Source: JAKLQR01 sp963753165 (lineage in GTDB: Bacteria; Nitrospirota; Thermodesulfovibrionia; Thermodesulfovibrionales; SM23-35). From it: a stretch of 64,000 nucleotides of DNA. Positions within the stretch are counted from its first letter, which is position 1. Every line of letters starts with the position of its first letter. The DNA is taken from positions 62,001 to 126,000 of the forward strand of contig CAVWBP010000002.1 of assembly GCA_963753165.1 (NCBI GenBank), in the 5' to 3' direction. The translations under genes were made by a program, and so were the position numbers. Under the pieces are notes generated by a model, which saw only the letters and a program-made list of their open reading frames with translations, did not search any database and was not told the origin of the DNA. This document shows, one piece after another, positions 36,653 through 45,223 of the stretch.

Positions 36653-36892
36653 TTATACCTCCAGCCTCTCCAGTCTCCACACAAGCGATGCGGTATCGAA
36701 GCTCAGTTCATACAATGTCTTTCCATCTGTTATCGAGAAATGGTATATCTTTGTCTGCCCCTCTTTTGTCTGCCATACATAGGTAATGTCTTTGACTTCG
36801 AATAATTTCCCGTTCCACCTGAACTTTACCGGTCTTATTTTGTACGGCATTCCGAAGGAGGCGACGACGCTTATGGTTTCTCGGATGTCCAT
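36653..36892 (-). CDS. Small conserved-looking protein next to lexA (DUF6504-like)
   Basis: 79 aa, starting MDIRETISVVASFGMPYKIRP. The core VKFRWNGKLFEVKDITYVWQ and the ending YELSFDTASLVWRLERLEV resemble the small P-x-x-F-x-W-x-G-x-x-Y-x-V proteins (DUF6504 type) found beside translesion polymerase genes in other bacteria. That match is from memory of the pattern, not a search. It lies between dinB/plsC and lexA on the same strand, surrounded by GC-rich repeats. Confidence 0.6.
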   Translation of the reverse strand: MDIRETISVVASFGMPYKIRPVKFRWNGKLFEVKDITYVWQTKEGQTKIYHFSITDGKTLYELSFDTASLVWRLERLEV

Positions 36893-36976
36893 GGTTCTGG
36901 TATCTTTTGAGAATTAATTCCAAACAGGTCTTTTTACCTCTATCCCCTCTTGCAGGGAGTAAGGGAGTTAAATAGA

Positions 36977-37067
36977 AAAATCCCCTCCTTTACAAGGAGG
37001 GGTGGGGGGAGGTTTTAGAAAAATGCCTCATCAAAACCCCTCCAACCTCCCCTTGGAAAGGGGAGGA
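36977..37067. repeat. Inverted pair of GC-rich repeats, copies D and E
   Basis: Unit 36977-37017 (AAGGAGGGG type) and unit 37032-37067 (CCTCCCC type) face each other, so the 90-bp stretch can fold into one large hairpin or two small ones. It sits between lexA and the small gene downstream of it and may end the lexA transcript. Confidence 0.65.
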
Positions 37068-37142
37068 GACAGGAATATAGTCCGTGTAACTTGAGGACAA
37101 AATTGTCATAGGCGTAATCCTGTATAAGAATTTCTCACGCAA

Positions 37143-37748
37143 TTACATTTTCCTTATCACCCCGACAACCTTCCCGATCACGGTTACTTCATGGGGACTA
37201 TGTTCTGTCGGCTGCATGGTTCTGTTTTCAGGCTTCAGGACTATTTTATTTTTGTCCCGATACACCCTTTTTACCGTTGCCTCGTCTTCCAGCAGGACTA
37301 CCCCGATCTCCCCGTTTTCGAGGGTCCTCTGCGGTCTTACGATCACATAATCGCCTTCCAATATTCCTGCTTCGATCATACTGTCCCCTGTGACCGTTAA
37401 AGAGAATGAATCATCGTGGGGAAACAGGGACCTGTCAATCAGAATATGCGCATCGATATCTTCTCTCGCCAGTATCGGTTTGCCCGCGCGTATCCTTCCT
37501 GCAACCGGAAGCATCACCCCGTCGGAAGGCATTAACCCCGGGATCTCTATCCCCCTGGATTTTGAAGGGTTTACCTTTATGAACCCTTTTTTCTCAAGCG
37601 CCTTGAGATGCACCCGCGCCGCCGCCCAGAGGAATTGAAAGTGCCCGCCGATTTCCCTGACCGTAGGCGGGTAGCCGTGGTTTTTCGTATATTCCCTGAG
37701 AAAATCGAGGATACGTTTCTGTTTGTCCGTAATGGCTTTCATATACAA
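37143..37748 (-). CDS. lexA: SOS repressor LexA
   Basis: 201 aa. An N-terminal winged helix (KRILDFLREYTKNHGYPPTVREIGGHF) has an unusual recognition region (QFLWAAARVHLKALEKKGF). The C-terminal S24 protease domain holds the Ala-Gly cleavage site in VAGRIRAG, catalytic Ser in TGDSMIEAG and Lys in ATVKRVY. RecA-stimulated self-cleavage de-represses DNA damage genes. TTG 37748 has GAGG at ideal spacing (7 nt); the ATG at 37742 has it 13 nt away. A palindromic operator overlaps its own promoter upstream. Confidence 0.94.
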   Translation of the reverse strand: MYMKAITDKQKRILDFLREYTKNHGYPPTVREIGGHFQFLWAAARVHLKALEKKGFIKVNPSKSRGIEIPGLMPSDGVMLPVAGRIRAGKPILAREDIDAHILIDRSLFPHDDSFSLTVTGDSMIEAGILEGDYVIVRPQRTLENGEIGVVLLEDEATVKRVYRDKNKIVLKPENRTMQPTEHSPHEVTVIGKVVGVIRKM

Positions 37749-37854
37749 ATATATTCCTCTTTAGTCGGAAGGGGCTGGGCAGGGTAGTTTCGGGAAAAGC
37801 GTTGTTCCCTGATCCCTGCCCAGCCTCTCCTCAGAAAGTGGGGGAAAATATATA

Positions 37855-37868
37855 TATACAAATGTATA
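37855..37868. promoter_or_regulatory. Candidate LexA operator TATAC-N4-GTATA
   Basis: A perfect 5-bp-arm palindrome, TATACAAATGTATA, covers the -10 of the lexA promoter. A second, imperfect copy (TATACAAATATATT, 37742-37755) overlaps the lexA start codon. The sequence differs from the E. coli CTGT-N8-ACAG and Gram-positive GAAC-N4-GTTC boxes, in keeping with the unusual recognition helix. Confidence 0.5.
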
Positions 37869-37889
37869 CTAAAAATACGGGTTTGTCAA
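37861..37889 (-). promoter_or_regulatory. lexA promoter
   Basis: On the minus strand TTGACA (37884-37889) and TACATT (37861-37866) are separated by 17 bp. The -10 lies inside the palindromic operator. The predicted leader is about 105 nt. Confidence 0.6.
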
Positions 37890-37936
37890 GAAGTATTAAT
37901 AATGTCTAAAGTCGCATAAAAAATCAGGTATTTAGG

Positions 37937-38013
37937 TCATTCTCCGGCTTGACCGGTGGATCGATAACCCATTGGGATAAAAACTGGATTCCCCGATCAA
38001 GTCGGAGAATGAC
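37937..38013. repeat. REP-like inverted-repeat element, family GTCAT...ATGAC (copy 2)
   Basis: Starts GTCATTCTCCGGCTTGACCGG and ends CCGATCAAGTCGGAGAATGAC; the ends form a roughly 19-bp hairpin stem with few mismatches. Closely related to 27157-27243. It lies between lexA and the DUF72 gene. Confidence 0.65.
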
Positions 38014-38072
38014 AAACAACTTATATTCAATTGGTTTATGGATAGACCCCATGAGTTGTAAAAAGGAGGAAT

Positions 38073-38969
38073 TTATCGTGTCTTCTGCCCTGTCAGTTCC
38101 TTTAATCTCAGGGCATTCCGCATCGCAAATCCTCCGTGGCAGTTGTTGAACATGGCATACGTGATTTTTGCCTTTTTGCCCGCTGAGCGAAGGGGAGGGA
38201 CAAACTCCCGGAGTTCCTGATCTGAATAGAGATAGCTGTACCGGAGCGCGGTCTCTACGCCTTTCTTCAGCCACGTCTCTTTGTTCCTCCCGTGAAATCT
38301 GAAATAGGCGATATCCGAAGTGGTTCGGGGGATAAAGGGGACTGTTGCCAGCGAACCATATTGAGGTTCGTCTGCGGCGATGTAGGTCAGTCCGGAATCT
38401 TCCAGAAACTGAAAAACGGATTGCTGTACCTCAGGGGCGAGCCAGCTTCCATGTCTGAACTCTACAGCTATCGGCAGTCCCTGCATCAGTTCCCCGCATT
38501 TCAGGATAGAATCGAAATGCGTTTTTCTGTACTGAAACCAGGGAGGGAACTGAAAGACGAGCACGCCGAGTTTCTTCGCCTGTATGAGGGGGGTCAGGGA
38601 GTCCCTGAACCGTTCTGCCATAAGACTGAGCAGAGAAGGTTCTTTTGTATACACATATTTTGCCGATTTGTCTTTTTCCGGAAGGAGGGCATGCATATCC
38701 TTCGGCAGGGTCTTTGGATCGATTCCGTGGCCTGTGAATGCGCCATATGCTTTTATGTGAAAAATAAAATCTTCAGGCGTTCTCTCGGCCCAGAGAGAAG
38801 TATTCTTTCTGTCGGGAATTGCATAATAGGTGGCATCAACTTCTACCGTATTAAAATGGTCGGCATAATACCTGAGGCGGCCTTCGGCGGTCTTAACCTC
38901 TCCCGGATAGAATTCTCCGCTCTGAATGAGCGTTTTCTCGGTCCAGGAGCATGTGCCGATAGAGATCAT
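38073..38969 (-). CDS. DUF72 (YecE-like) protein
   Basis: 298 aa TIM-barrel-like family of unknown biochemical role. Family features include IGTCSWTEKTLIQSGEFYPG, FNTVEVDATYYAIP, VLVFQFPPWF, IAVEFRHGSW and YFRFHGRN. It ends in YAMFNNCHGGFAMRNALRLKEL, which is also typical. It overlaps the upstream ADP-ribosylglycohydrolase by 4 nt (ATGA), so the two are co-translated. Confidence 0.9.
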   Translation of the reverse strand: MISIGTCSWTEKTLIQSGEFYPGEVKTAEGRLRYYADHFNTVEVDATYYAIPDRKNTSLWAERTPEDFIFHIKAYGAFTGHGIDPKTLPKDMHALLPEKDKSAKYVYTKEPSLLSLMAERFRDSLTPLIQAKKLGVLVFQFPPWFQYRKTHFDSILKCGELMQGLPIAVEFRHGSWLAPEVQQSVFQFLEDSGLTYIAADEPQYGSLATVPFIPRTTSDIAYFRFHGRNKETWLKKGVETALRYSYLYSDQELREFVPPLRSAGKKAKITYAMFNNCHGGFAMRNALRLKELTGQKTR

Positions 38970-39979
38970 GCACTCTGCATTTTTATTTCATAACACTGAT
39001 GTGCCAATGCAACCAGTTCATCGTATTTCCAGGTCTGCCTGTCTGTAAGATGCCGGGGACGATGTGAAGGGATGCCCCCAAGCCCCAGATAGGCGCCGCT
39101 GATTGCGCCTGCCATCGCCGCTGTTGTGTCCGTATCACCGCCTGCGGAGATAGCGGTGCAGATGGTTTCCCAGTAATCTTCCGGTGTCCTGAGGAAGGAA
39201 TAGAGGCTCCAGAGTACACTGCTGACGACATATCCTGATATTCCCTTCCATTCATCGTCATCGATATATTCGGCATCAAACCCTGCGTCAGCAATGACTT
39301 CTGCCGCTTCTTCAGGCGGGAGAGGAAGCCATTCCGAAAGTTTTGCCAATTCTGCGGCGAATACCGGGGATACCCTTCCTGTCCATTCTCCGAGCGTTGC
39401 GAGAAACCTGTCTGGCCTGATTGGCTTTTCCTGCAGTGCGACCGCCACCGCGCCACTCACCGCAACTGCACCTGCAGAACTCCTCGGGTCCCGGTGAGTG
39501 ATCCTCCCCTGATCATGGGCGGACTGAATGAGTATCTCGGGATTGTCATAGAAGAACAGGCCTATGGGTGCTGCCCGCATGGCGCTTCCGTTCCCGGCTG
39601 CAGGAGGCGGCGCCCCGGATTCCTCCCATGAGGTTCCCAGACATAATCTCTTAACAGCCTCTTTTGTTGAATACCCGAAGGCAACGATTCTTTGCTCGAC
39701 AAAAATCGTCTTCAACCGTTCAGCATAATCGGCAGGATCAAATTTTCTGCAGGCAGCATAGCCCTGCATCAGTTCGCGGGCGAGTTGCGAGTCGTCGGAA
39801 TACTGCCCGAAAGGGAAGGGGAAATGCCCTCCGAATTGCTCTGCCTTGTCAGTTTTTAAAAAATCCTCGACATACCGCCTGCATGCAGCAGGGGAATAGC
39901 CTTCGACAACAAATCCTATCGCATCGCCGAGGCATTGACCGATCAGACATCCGCTGAATTGTTCTTTCCGGGGGGTCAT
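38966..39979 (-). CDS. ADP-ribosylglycohydrolase family protein (DraG-like)
   Basis: 337 aa all-helical hydrolase removing ADP-ribose from proteins or nucleic acid ends. Metal-binding motifs are SDDSQLARELMQG near residue 61 and the C-terminal AISAGGDTDTTAAMAGAISGAYLG. The N-terminus FSGCLIGQCLGDAIGFVVEG is also typical. No nitrogenase or ADP-ribosyltransferase gene is nearby, so the target is unknown. AAGG lies before the ATG. It is the first gene of a two-gene unit with DUF72. Confidence 0.9.
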   Translation of the reverse strand: MTPRKEQFSGCLIGQCLGDAIGFVVEGYSPAACRRYVEDFLKTDKAEQFGGHFPFPFGQYSDDSQLARELMQGYAACRKFDPADYAERLKTIFVEQRIVAFGYSTKEAVKRLCLGTSWEESGAPPPAAGNGSAMRAAPIGLFFYDNPEILIQSAHDQGRITHRDPRSSAGAVAVSGAVAVALQEKPIRPDRFLATLGEWTGRVSPVFAAELAKLSEWLPLPPEEAAEVIADAGFDAEYIDDDEWKGISGYVVSSVLWSLYSFLRTPEDYWETICTAISAGGDTDTTAAMAGAISGAYLGLGGIPSHRPRHLTDRQTWKYDELVALAHQCYEIKMQSA

Positions 39980-40058
39980 TCTCTTACCTTAACGCATTTT
40001 TGTTGCATGAGACAAGCAGAAGAGTGAGTTTACAAGCCTGTCGGCTTTCCCCGTGAAT

Positions 40059-40379
40059 TTATCTGATGATACTTCCCGGAGGGACTTCCTTGTCGGGGTG
40101 CATGAGGACTGCCTTCCCATCCATAACCGCGGCGAGTATCATGCCATGGCTTTCAACTCCCCTGATGGTTCGCGGTTCCAGGTTGAGAAGAACAGGGATT
40201 TCTTTCCCGATAAGCGTATCAGGTTCATAGCTCTGTGCAATCCCTGCGACAAGCTGTCTTTTTTCGGTACCGACCTCGATCTCGATCTTCAGCAATTTTT
40301 CGGTGTCCTGGACTCTCTCGGCGGCAATGATTTTTCCGATTCTGATGTCCAGTTTTTTGAAATCGTCAAAAGAAATCAT
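40059..40379 (-). CDS. Stand-alone MetG C-terminal/beta-type tRNA-binding protein
   Basis: 106 aa from the ATG at 40379 (MISFDDFKKLDIRIGKI); an upstream ATG at 40430 adds 17 non-conserved residues. The OB-fold pattern DIRIGKI...VEVGTEKRQLVAGIAQSY...LIGKEIPVLLNLEPRTIRGVESHGMILAA matches the C-terminal tRNA-binding domain of methionyl-tRNA synthetase, found as a separate beta subunit in some bacteria. No metG is in the window. It is divergent from lptC, with starts about 100 nt apart. Confidence 0.85.
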   Translation of the reverse strand: MISFDDFKKLDIRIGKIIAAERVQDTEKLLKIEIEVGTEKRQLVAGIAQSYEPDTLIGKEIPVLLNLEPRTIRGVESHGMILAAVMDGKAVLMHPDKEVPPGSIIR

Positions 40380-40447
40380 GGCTCTATTATTGAACGGCAG
40401 CAATATTTTTTCAAGGGAATCTTTCCTCATGCTTTTTCAGCAACGGG

Positions 40448-40476
40448 TTTACATAGGGCATCCTGTGTGATAGAAT
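40448..40476 (+). promoter_or_regulatory. lptC promoter ending 5 nt before the start codon
   Basis: TTTACA (40448-40453) and TAGAAT (40471-40476) are separated by 17 bp, with TG one base before the -10. The ATG of lptC begins 5 nt after the hexamer, so transcription should begin at the start codon. There is no Shine-Dalgarno sequence. Strong leaderless candidate. Confidence 0.6.
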
Positions 40477-40481
40477 TTTGA

Positions 40482-40991
40482 ATGAGGAAAGTTTTACTGA
40501 TAGGGCTTTCTGTCTTGTTTTTCAGCAGTCTTTTCCTCATGCTGAGAAGCGGGAGGGAAATGGTCGGGGATATACGGACAAGAACGGATTCTTTCCTCGA
40601 AGATATCCGGATTGTACAGAAGAAAGACGGCGTCACCACATGGACCCTCACGGCAAGCAAGGCTGATTTCCGGGAAGGAGACCAAAGGGCGGAACTGAGC
40701 GATATAGAACTCCGCATAGAGAAAAACGGCATGATACTCCATGCAGACAAAGGAGTATATGATCTTTCGAGTCAGAGCTTTTCCACAGATGAAGCGGTGA
40801 AAGCCTCTGGAAAAGACATAAGTCTCTCCGCAGATTCTCTGGATTATGAAGTTGCTTCAGGAATGATCAGAACCGAGGGAAAAATCAGGGTGGAGGGGAA
40901 AGGATTCAGTGTTGAAGGCACAGGCATGCACGCAGACTCTGAACAGAAAGTCAATATTCTCAATGATGTCAAGGCGACATTTCATAAGTAA
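40482..40991 (+). CDS. lptC: LPS export protein LptC
   Basis: 169 aa with one N-terminal membrane segment (about 4-20) and a periplasmic beta-jellyroll (DIRIVQKKDGVTTWTLTASKADF, AELSDIELRIEKNG, ADKGVYDLSSQSF). LptC receives LPS from LptBFG and hands it to LptA. Size, topology and the following lptA-lptB genes identify it. It starts an apparent operon running to rapZ and possibly truB, from a promoter that leaves no leader. lptF and lptG are not in the window. Confidence 0.9.
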   Translation: MRKVLLIGLSVLFFSSLFLMLRSGREMVGDIRTRTDSFLEDIRIVQKKDGVTTWTLTASKADFREGDQRAELSDIELRIEKNGMILHADKGVYDLSSQSFSTDEAVKASGKDISLSADSLDYEVASGMIRTEGKIRVEGKGFSVEGTGMHADSEQKVNILNDVKATFHK

Positions 40992-41451
40992 CCTCTGCCA
41001 GTGTGGCGGCGCGCTTCTCCTTGTTTTTTTGCTCTCTTCCACCGGCCTTGCTGAAGAGACGAAAAAGATTCAGGGCCCGGTGGTTATCACTTCCCAGAAA
41101 CTCACTGCCGACAGCAAGACGCACTCTGCTGTTTTTGAGCATTCTGTCGTCGCACGCACCCCTGATATGACCATATGGGCAGACCTGATGAATGTCGCGT
41201 ATGACAGCAATACAGGCAATGTTACCCGTATCGACGCTCAGGGGAACGTAAGAGTAATGAAAGAGAAGCGGGTGATCACCGCCAGGGAAGCAACCTATTT
41301 CTCGGGGGAGGAAAAGGTCGTCTTTACCGGTGAACCAAGGGCTGCGGAAGGTGAAAATGTGATTACCGGAAAAACAATGACATACCTCATGAAAGAAGAC
41401 CGGTTCATCGTCGAGGGCAGCAAGGTTTTCATCACTTCCAGGGAAAAATAA
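40963..41451 (+). CDS. lptA: LPS transport periplasmic protein LptA (OstA-like)
   Basis: 162 aa from the ATG pair at 40963/40966, overlapping lptC by about 28 nt. A signal peptide (CGGALLLVFLLSSTGLA-EE) precedes an OstA repeat region: VVITSQKLTADSKTHSAVFEHSVVA, NVAYDSNTGNVTRIDAQGNVRV, GKTMTYLMKEDRFIVEGSKV. It forms the periplasmic bridge for LPS between inner and outer membrane. lptB follows after 14 nt. Confidence 0.88.
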   Translation: MMSRRHFISNLCQCGGALLLVFLLSSTGLAEETKKIQGPVVITSQKLTADSKTHSAVFEHSVVARTPDMTIWADLMNVAYDSNTGNVTRIDAQGNVRVMKEKRVITAREATYFSGEEKVVFTGEPRAAEGENVITGKTMTYLMKEDRFIVEGSKVFITSREK

Positions 41452-41465
41452 GGACGGGAAACGCA

Positions 41466-42188
41466 GTGCACATCCTTGAAGCAAAAGGACTCTCAAAACA
41501 TTACGGCAAGAGGCATGTTGTTCAGGGTCTCAGCCTCTCGGTAACGAACGGCGAGATTGTGGGGCTGCTCGGCCCAAACGGCGCAGGGAAAACGACCACC
41601 TTTTATATGATGGTAGGTCTTATAAAGCCCGACAGCGGGCATATCTTTATTGACGACGAGGACCTTACGAGAACGCCCATGTACCGGAGGGCTCTCAGGG
41701 GGATCAGTTACCTCCCGCAGGAACCTTCGATTTTCAGAAAACTCTCGGTTGAAGACAATCTCAGGGCTGTGCTGGAAATAAGGGGATTGGGGAAGGATGA
41801 GATTGCAAGCGAGGTCGAGCGGTTATTGAAGGAATTCAATCTCACGGAACTCGCGAACAAGGAGGGATACAAGCTTTCCGGAGGTGAACGGAGGAAGACA
41901 GAAATAGCGCGGGCGATTGCGGTAAAACCCACCTTCCTCCTGTTCGACGAACCGTTTGCAGGGATAGACCCTATCGCGATCATTGAACTGAAAAAGATGT
42001 TGAGATACCTGAAAAGTAAAGGGCTCGGAATCCTGATTACAGATCATAATGTCCGGGATACGCTTTCGATCACCGACAGGGCATATATCATAAGCAGCGG
42101 GGCAATACTCCAGGAAGGCAGTCCGGATACCCTTGTCTCAGACCCGCGTGTCAGAGAAGTGTTTCTCGGAGAGGAGTTCCGTCTCTGA
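41466..42188 (+). CDS. lptB: LPS export ABC transporter ATPase LptB
   Basis: 240 aa. Walker A GPNGAGKTTTFYMMVG, Q-loop region ISYLPQEPSIFRKLSVEDN, signature LSGGERRKTEIARAIA, Walker B FLLFDEPFAGIDPIA and the H-loop ITDHNVRDTL are typical of LptB rather than a generic ABC ATPase. It powers LPS extraction with LptFG. GTG start; the stop TGA shares the final A with the rpoN ATG. Confidence 0.96.
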   Translation: MHILEAKGLSKHYGKRHVVQGLSLSVTNGEIVGLLGPNGAGKTTTFYMMVGLIKPDSGHIFIDDEDLTRTPMYRRALRGISYLPQEPSIFRKLSVEDNLRAVLEIRGLGKDEIASEVERLLKEFNLTELANKEGYKLSGGERRKTEIARAIAVKPTFLLFDEPFAGIDPIAIIELKKMLRYLKSKGLGILITDHNVRDTLSITDRAYIISSGAILQEGSPDTLVSDPRVREVFLGEEFRL

Positions 42189-43631
42189 TGGCACTCGAGA
42201 GCAGACTTGAACTCAGGCTGTCCCAGAAGCTGATCCTGACACCGCAGCTGCAGCAGGCAATAAAACTGCTCCAGTTGCCCCATCTTGAGCTTTCCGAATT
42301 TCTCAATCAGGAACTCATGGAAAACCCTTTCCTTGAGGAGACAGACGAAGAAGTTCCGCCGGAGGAACTCAGCGCCGAAGAGCGGGAAAATGCCGAAAGG
42401 GAAGTTGAGCATGAAGATGCAGAGGCTCCGATCGAGAAGCTTATGAATCTTACTGTGGATGAATACTTTGAAGAGAGAAGCTCTGACGGCCGGGACCTCG
42501 GGTATTTCACCCCCGGGACTGTTACCCCGCCGTCATTTGAGCAGTTTCTCACCAGGGAACCCGATCTTGCCGATCATCTCCTGTGGCAATTGCGTCTTTC
42601 CCACATTCCTGATGAAATAAGGAAGGTGGGAGAAATAATCATCGGAAATATCGATGAGAACGGATATCTCGCTGCTTCTTCTGAAGAGATTATGAATGGG
42701 GCAGAGACTGATGAGGCGACTGCAGAAAAAGCCCTCAGGATGATACAGGGATTCGATCCGCCGGGAGTCGGCGCACGGAATATGCAGGAGTGCCTGCTTA
42801 TCCAGGTATCCGTTTTGGGTCTTAACGGGACAATCATTGAGAAGATCATTCTCAATAACATAGAGGAACTCGAGAAAAAGAAATATACCGTCCTCGCACA
42901 GCACTACAATGTTCCTGTCGGAGATATTATGGCTGCGGTAAAGGTCATAGAAGGTCTTGAGCCGAAACCCGGCCGCAATTTTTCGAGCACGGCGCCGCAT
43001 TATATCGTTCCTGATGTGTATCTCATCAAAACAGCAGAGGGGTATCAGATCATCCTCAACGATGAGGGAGTTCCGAAGCTGAACGTGAGCAGCTTTTACC
43101 GGAAATTGATTCAGCAGGACAATGACTTCCCGAAAGAAGAAAAAAATTTTCTTATTGAGAAATGGCGCGTCTGCGGTCGGACTCCTGAAAAGTCTTGACC
43201 AGCGGAACAGGACGATATACCGTGTGACCGAGACGCTCCTTGACCTCCAGCGGCAGTTCTTCGACCATGGCGTCGAATTTCTGAAGCCCCTGACGCTCAG
43301 GGACGTTGCTTCAATACTGAACCTGCACGAGAGCACGGTGAGCAGGGTTACCTCGAATAAATACCTTGCATGCGAGCACGGAATCTTCGGTTTCCGGTTT
43401 CTCTTCAGCAGCGCCCTCAGCAGCGACATGGGGAATATTTCCTCCACGTCGGTCAAGAATATGATCAGAAAGATTGTGACTGAAGAGGATACGCAGAAAC
43501 CTTTCAGCGACCAGAAGATCGCCGAGATGCTGCAACAGCAAGGTATCGAAATTGCGAGGAGGACTGTGGCAAAATACAGAGATGAACTGGGCATCCCGTC
43601 ACAAACACAGAGAAGGAAACTGAACAAATAA
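42188..43631 (+). CDS. rpoN: RNA polymerase sigma-54 factor RpoN; one frameshift
   Basis: About 480 aa when restored. Region I is Gln/Leu-rich (LRLSQKLILTPQLQQAIKLLQL), region II acidic, then the core-binding domain (QLRLSHIPDEIRKVGEIIIGNIDENGYL), the helix-turn-helix (LRDVASILNLHESTVSRVTSNKY) and the RpoN box ARRTVAKYRDEL. One extra base near 43168 (TGGCGC-G-TCTGCG) breaks the frame just before AVGLLKSLDQRNRTI. Position between lptB and hpf is standard. A sigma-54 activator lies at 27.3 kb. Confidence 0.93.
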
Positions 43632-43645
43632 AAAAGGAGGATTTC

Positions 43646-44171
43646 ATGAACATCATTATTACCGGAAGACACCTCGAAGTTACTCATGCTTTGAAAACCT
43701 ATGTGGAAAAGAAGATAAAAAGATTTGACCGGTATATTACGAATATTTCCGAAGCGAATGTCACTCTTAGCGGTCGAAAAATACCGGCATAAAGTCGAAG
43801 TTCTCCTGAAGGTAAACGGAGTGTTAATACAGGCCGAGGCAATTACCGGCGACGTGTATTCGTCTATAGACGAAGTCGCGGAAAAACTCGAGCGGCAGAT
43901 AAAGAAATACAAGGAAAAGCTCGTTTCACACAGAAAAGCCGAGGGGAAGGAAGGGACAGAGGTTCAGGAGACTGCATTGCCTCCTGAGGTCGGTACGATT
44001 ATTAAGAACAAACGGTTTGAACTCAAACCGATGAGTCCTGACGAGGCTGTGATGCAGATGGAACTTCTTGACAAGGATTTTTTTGTGTTCACAAACGACA
44101 ACAGCGGTGAAATCAATGTGATCTATCGGAGAAGAGACGGGAATTTCGGTCTTATCGAGCCGGTAAGATAG
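43646..44171 (+). CDS. hpf: Ribosome hibernation promoting factor HPF (long form); one frameshift
   Basis: About 174 aa when restored. The N-terminal domain reads MNIIITGRHLEVTHALKTYVEKKIKRFDRY and the C-terminal dimerisation domain RFELKPMSPDEAVMQMELLDKDFFVFTN. Presence of both marks the long form that makes 100S ribosome dimers. One extra G near 43774 breaks TLS-VEKYRHKVEVLL. AAGGAGG lies 7 nt before the ATG. Placement after rpoN is the usual one. Confidence 0.93.
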
Positions 44172-44179
44172 AGAGTGAT

Positions 44180-45025
44180 TTGAAACCGATCATCGTTATA
44201 CTGACCGGCCTTTCAGGTTCCGGCAAGACAGTGGCGTTGCGTTCTCTTGAGGATTGCGATTATTATTGTGTAGACAATCTGCCGGTTGCCCTCATCGAAT
44301 CCTTCGTCACTACCATTACCCGCCAGAAGAGATATTGAAAAGATCGCCATCGGTATTGATATACGGGAAAAGTGTTTCCTGTCCGAAATCAGCGGTGTTC
44401 TCAAGATCCTCAGGAAGCAGCGCCAGACAGAGGTGCTGTTTCTTGATGCCGAGAAAGACGTCCTGGTGAGAAGATTCAAGGAAACACGCCGACCCCATCC
44501 TCTCGGGGGAAACGTAGAGGAGGCGATGCAATGGAGAGAGAAAGACTCTCCGTCCTCAGAGATTCAGCTGACCGGATCATTGATACTTCCTCGTTTACTC
44601 CCCATCAACTGAGACAGTTTGTAACATCACTCTATGCGGTGAAAACCGGGGAAAAAGCACTGACCATTGCGCTGATATCGTTCGGTTTCAAGTTCGGTGC
44701 TCCGCAGAATATTGACCTGCTCTTTGATGCGAGGTTTCTTCCCAATCCAAACTTTGTTCCTGAACTCAAAGTTCTGAGAGGGACCGACAAAAAGGTGGCA
44801 GAGTATGTTTTCCGGAGAAGGGTAGCGAAGACATATGTGAACAAGATACAAGACCTGCTGGATTTCCTAATCCCTAACTATATCAAGGAGGGAAGAGCCT
44901 ATCTGACCATTGGTATCGGGTGTACAGGCGGCAATCACCGGTCCCCGGCGATTGTTGAGAGGCTCAGGGCATATCTTAAAAAATATCCGGTAGAACTGAG
45001 CGTAGTCCACAGGGATATTGCCTGA
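44180..45025 (+). CDS. rapZ: RNase adapter protein RapZ; two frameshifts
   Basis: About 281 aa when restored, normal for RapZ/YvcJ. Walker A GLSGSGKTVALRSLED and DNLPVALIESF start the protein, GIDIRE and TRRPHPL mark the middle, and the C-terminus has TIGIGCTGGNHRSPAIVE, a strong family signature. Frame breaks lie near 44330 (+1) and between about 44520 and 44545. In E. coli RapZ senses glucosamine-6-phosphate and guides RNase E to GlmZ; elsewhere its role is less clear. TTG start. tRNA-Ser follows after 35 nt. Confidence 0.92.
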
Positions 45026-45060
45026 ATTGATCGCAAGTTGTTAGTATATAAATCTGTCCG

Positions 45061-45153
45061 GGAGAGGTGGCCGAGCCGGTCGAAGGCAGCCGCCTGCTAA
45101 GCGGTTGTGGGGGTAACACTCCACCCAGGGTTCGAATCCCTGCCTCTCCGCCA
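45061..45153 (+). tRNA. tRNA-Ser (GCU)
   Basis: Acceptor GGAGAGG pairs with CCTCTCC, followed by G and an encoded CCA (45151-45153). The anticodon loop CTGCTAA gives anticodon GCT. A long variable arm (GTTGTGGGGGTAACACTCCACC) confirms a class II tRNA, and the T loop reads GGTTCGAATCC. It lies in the same direction between two protein genes. Confidence 0.97.
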
Positions 45154-45223
45154 TTAATTAGAGTGAAAAGCCGGAAGTGAATAGTTAAGAGTGAAAAGTG
45201 AAAATCTAAAGAAGGAGACAACC

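Larger units (their letters stand above)
37749..38072. other. Intergenic region upstream of lexA
   Basis: About 320 bp containing the lexA promoter and operator, the REP-like element at 37937-38013, and a short tail before the DUF72 stop. No further gene is seen. Confidence 0.5.
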
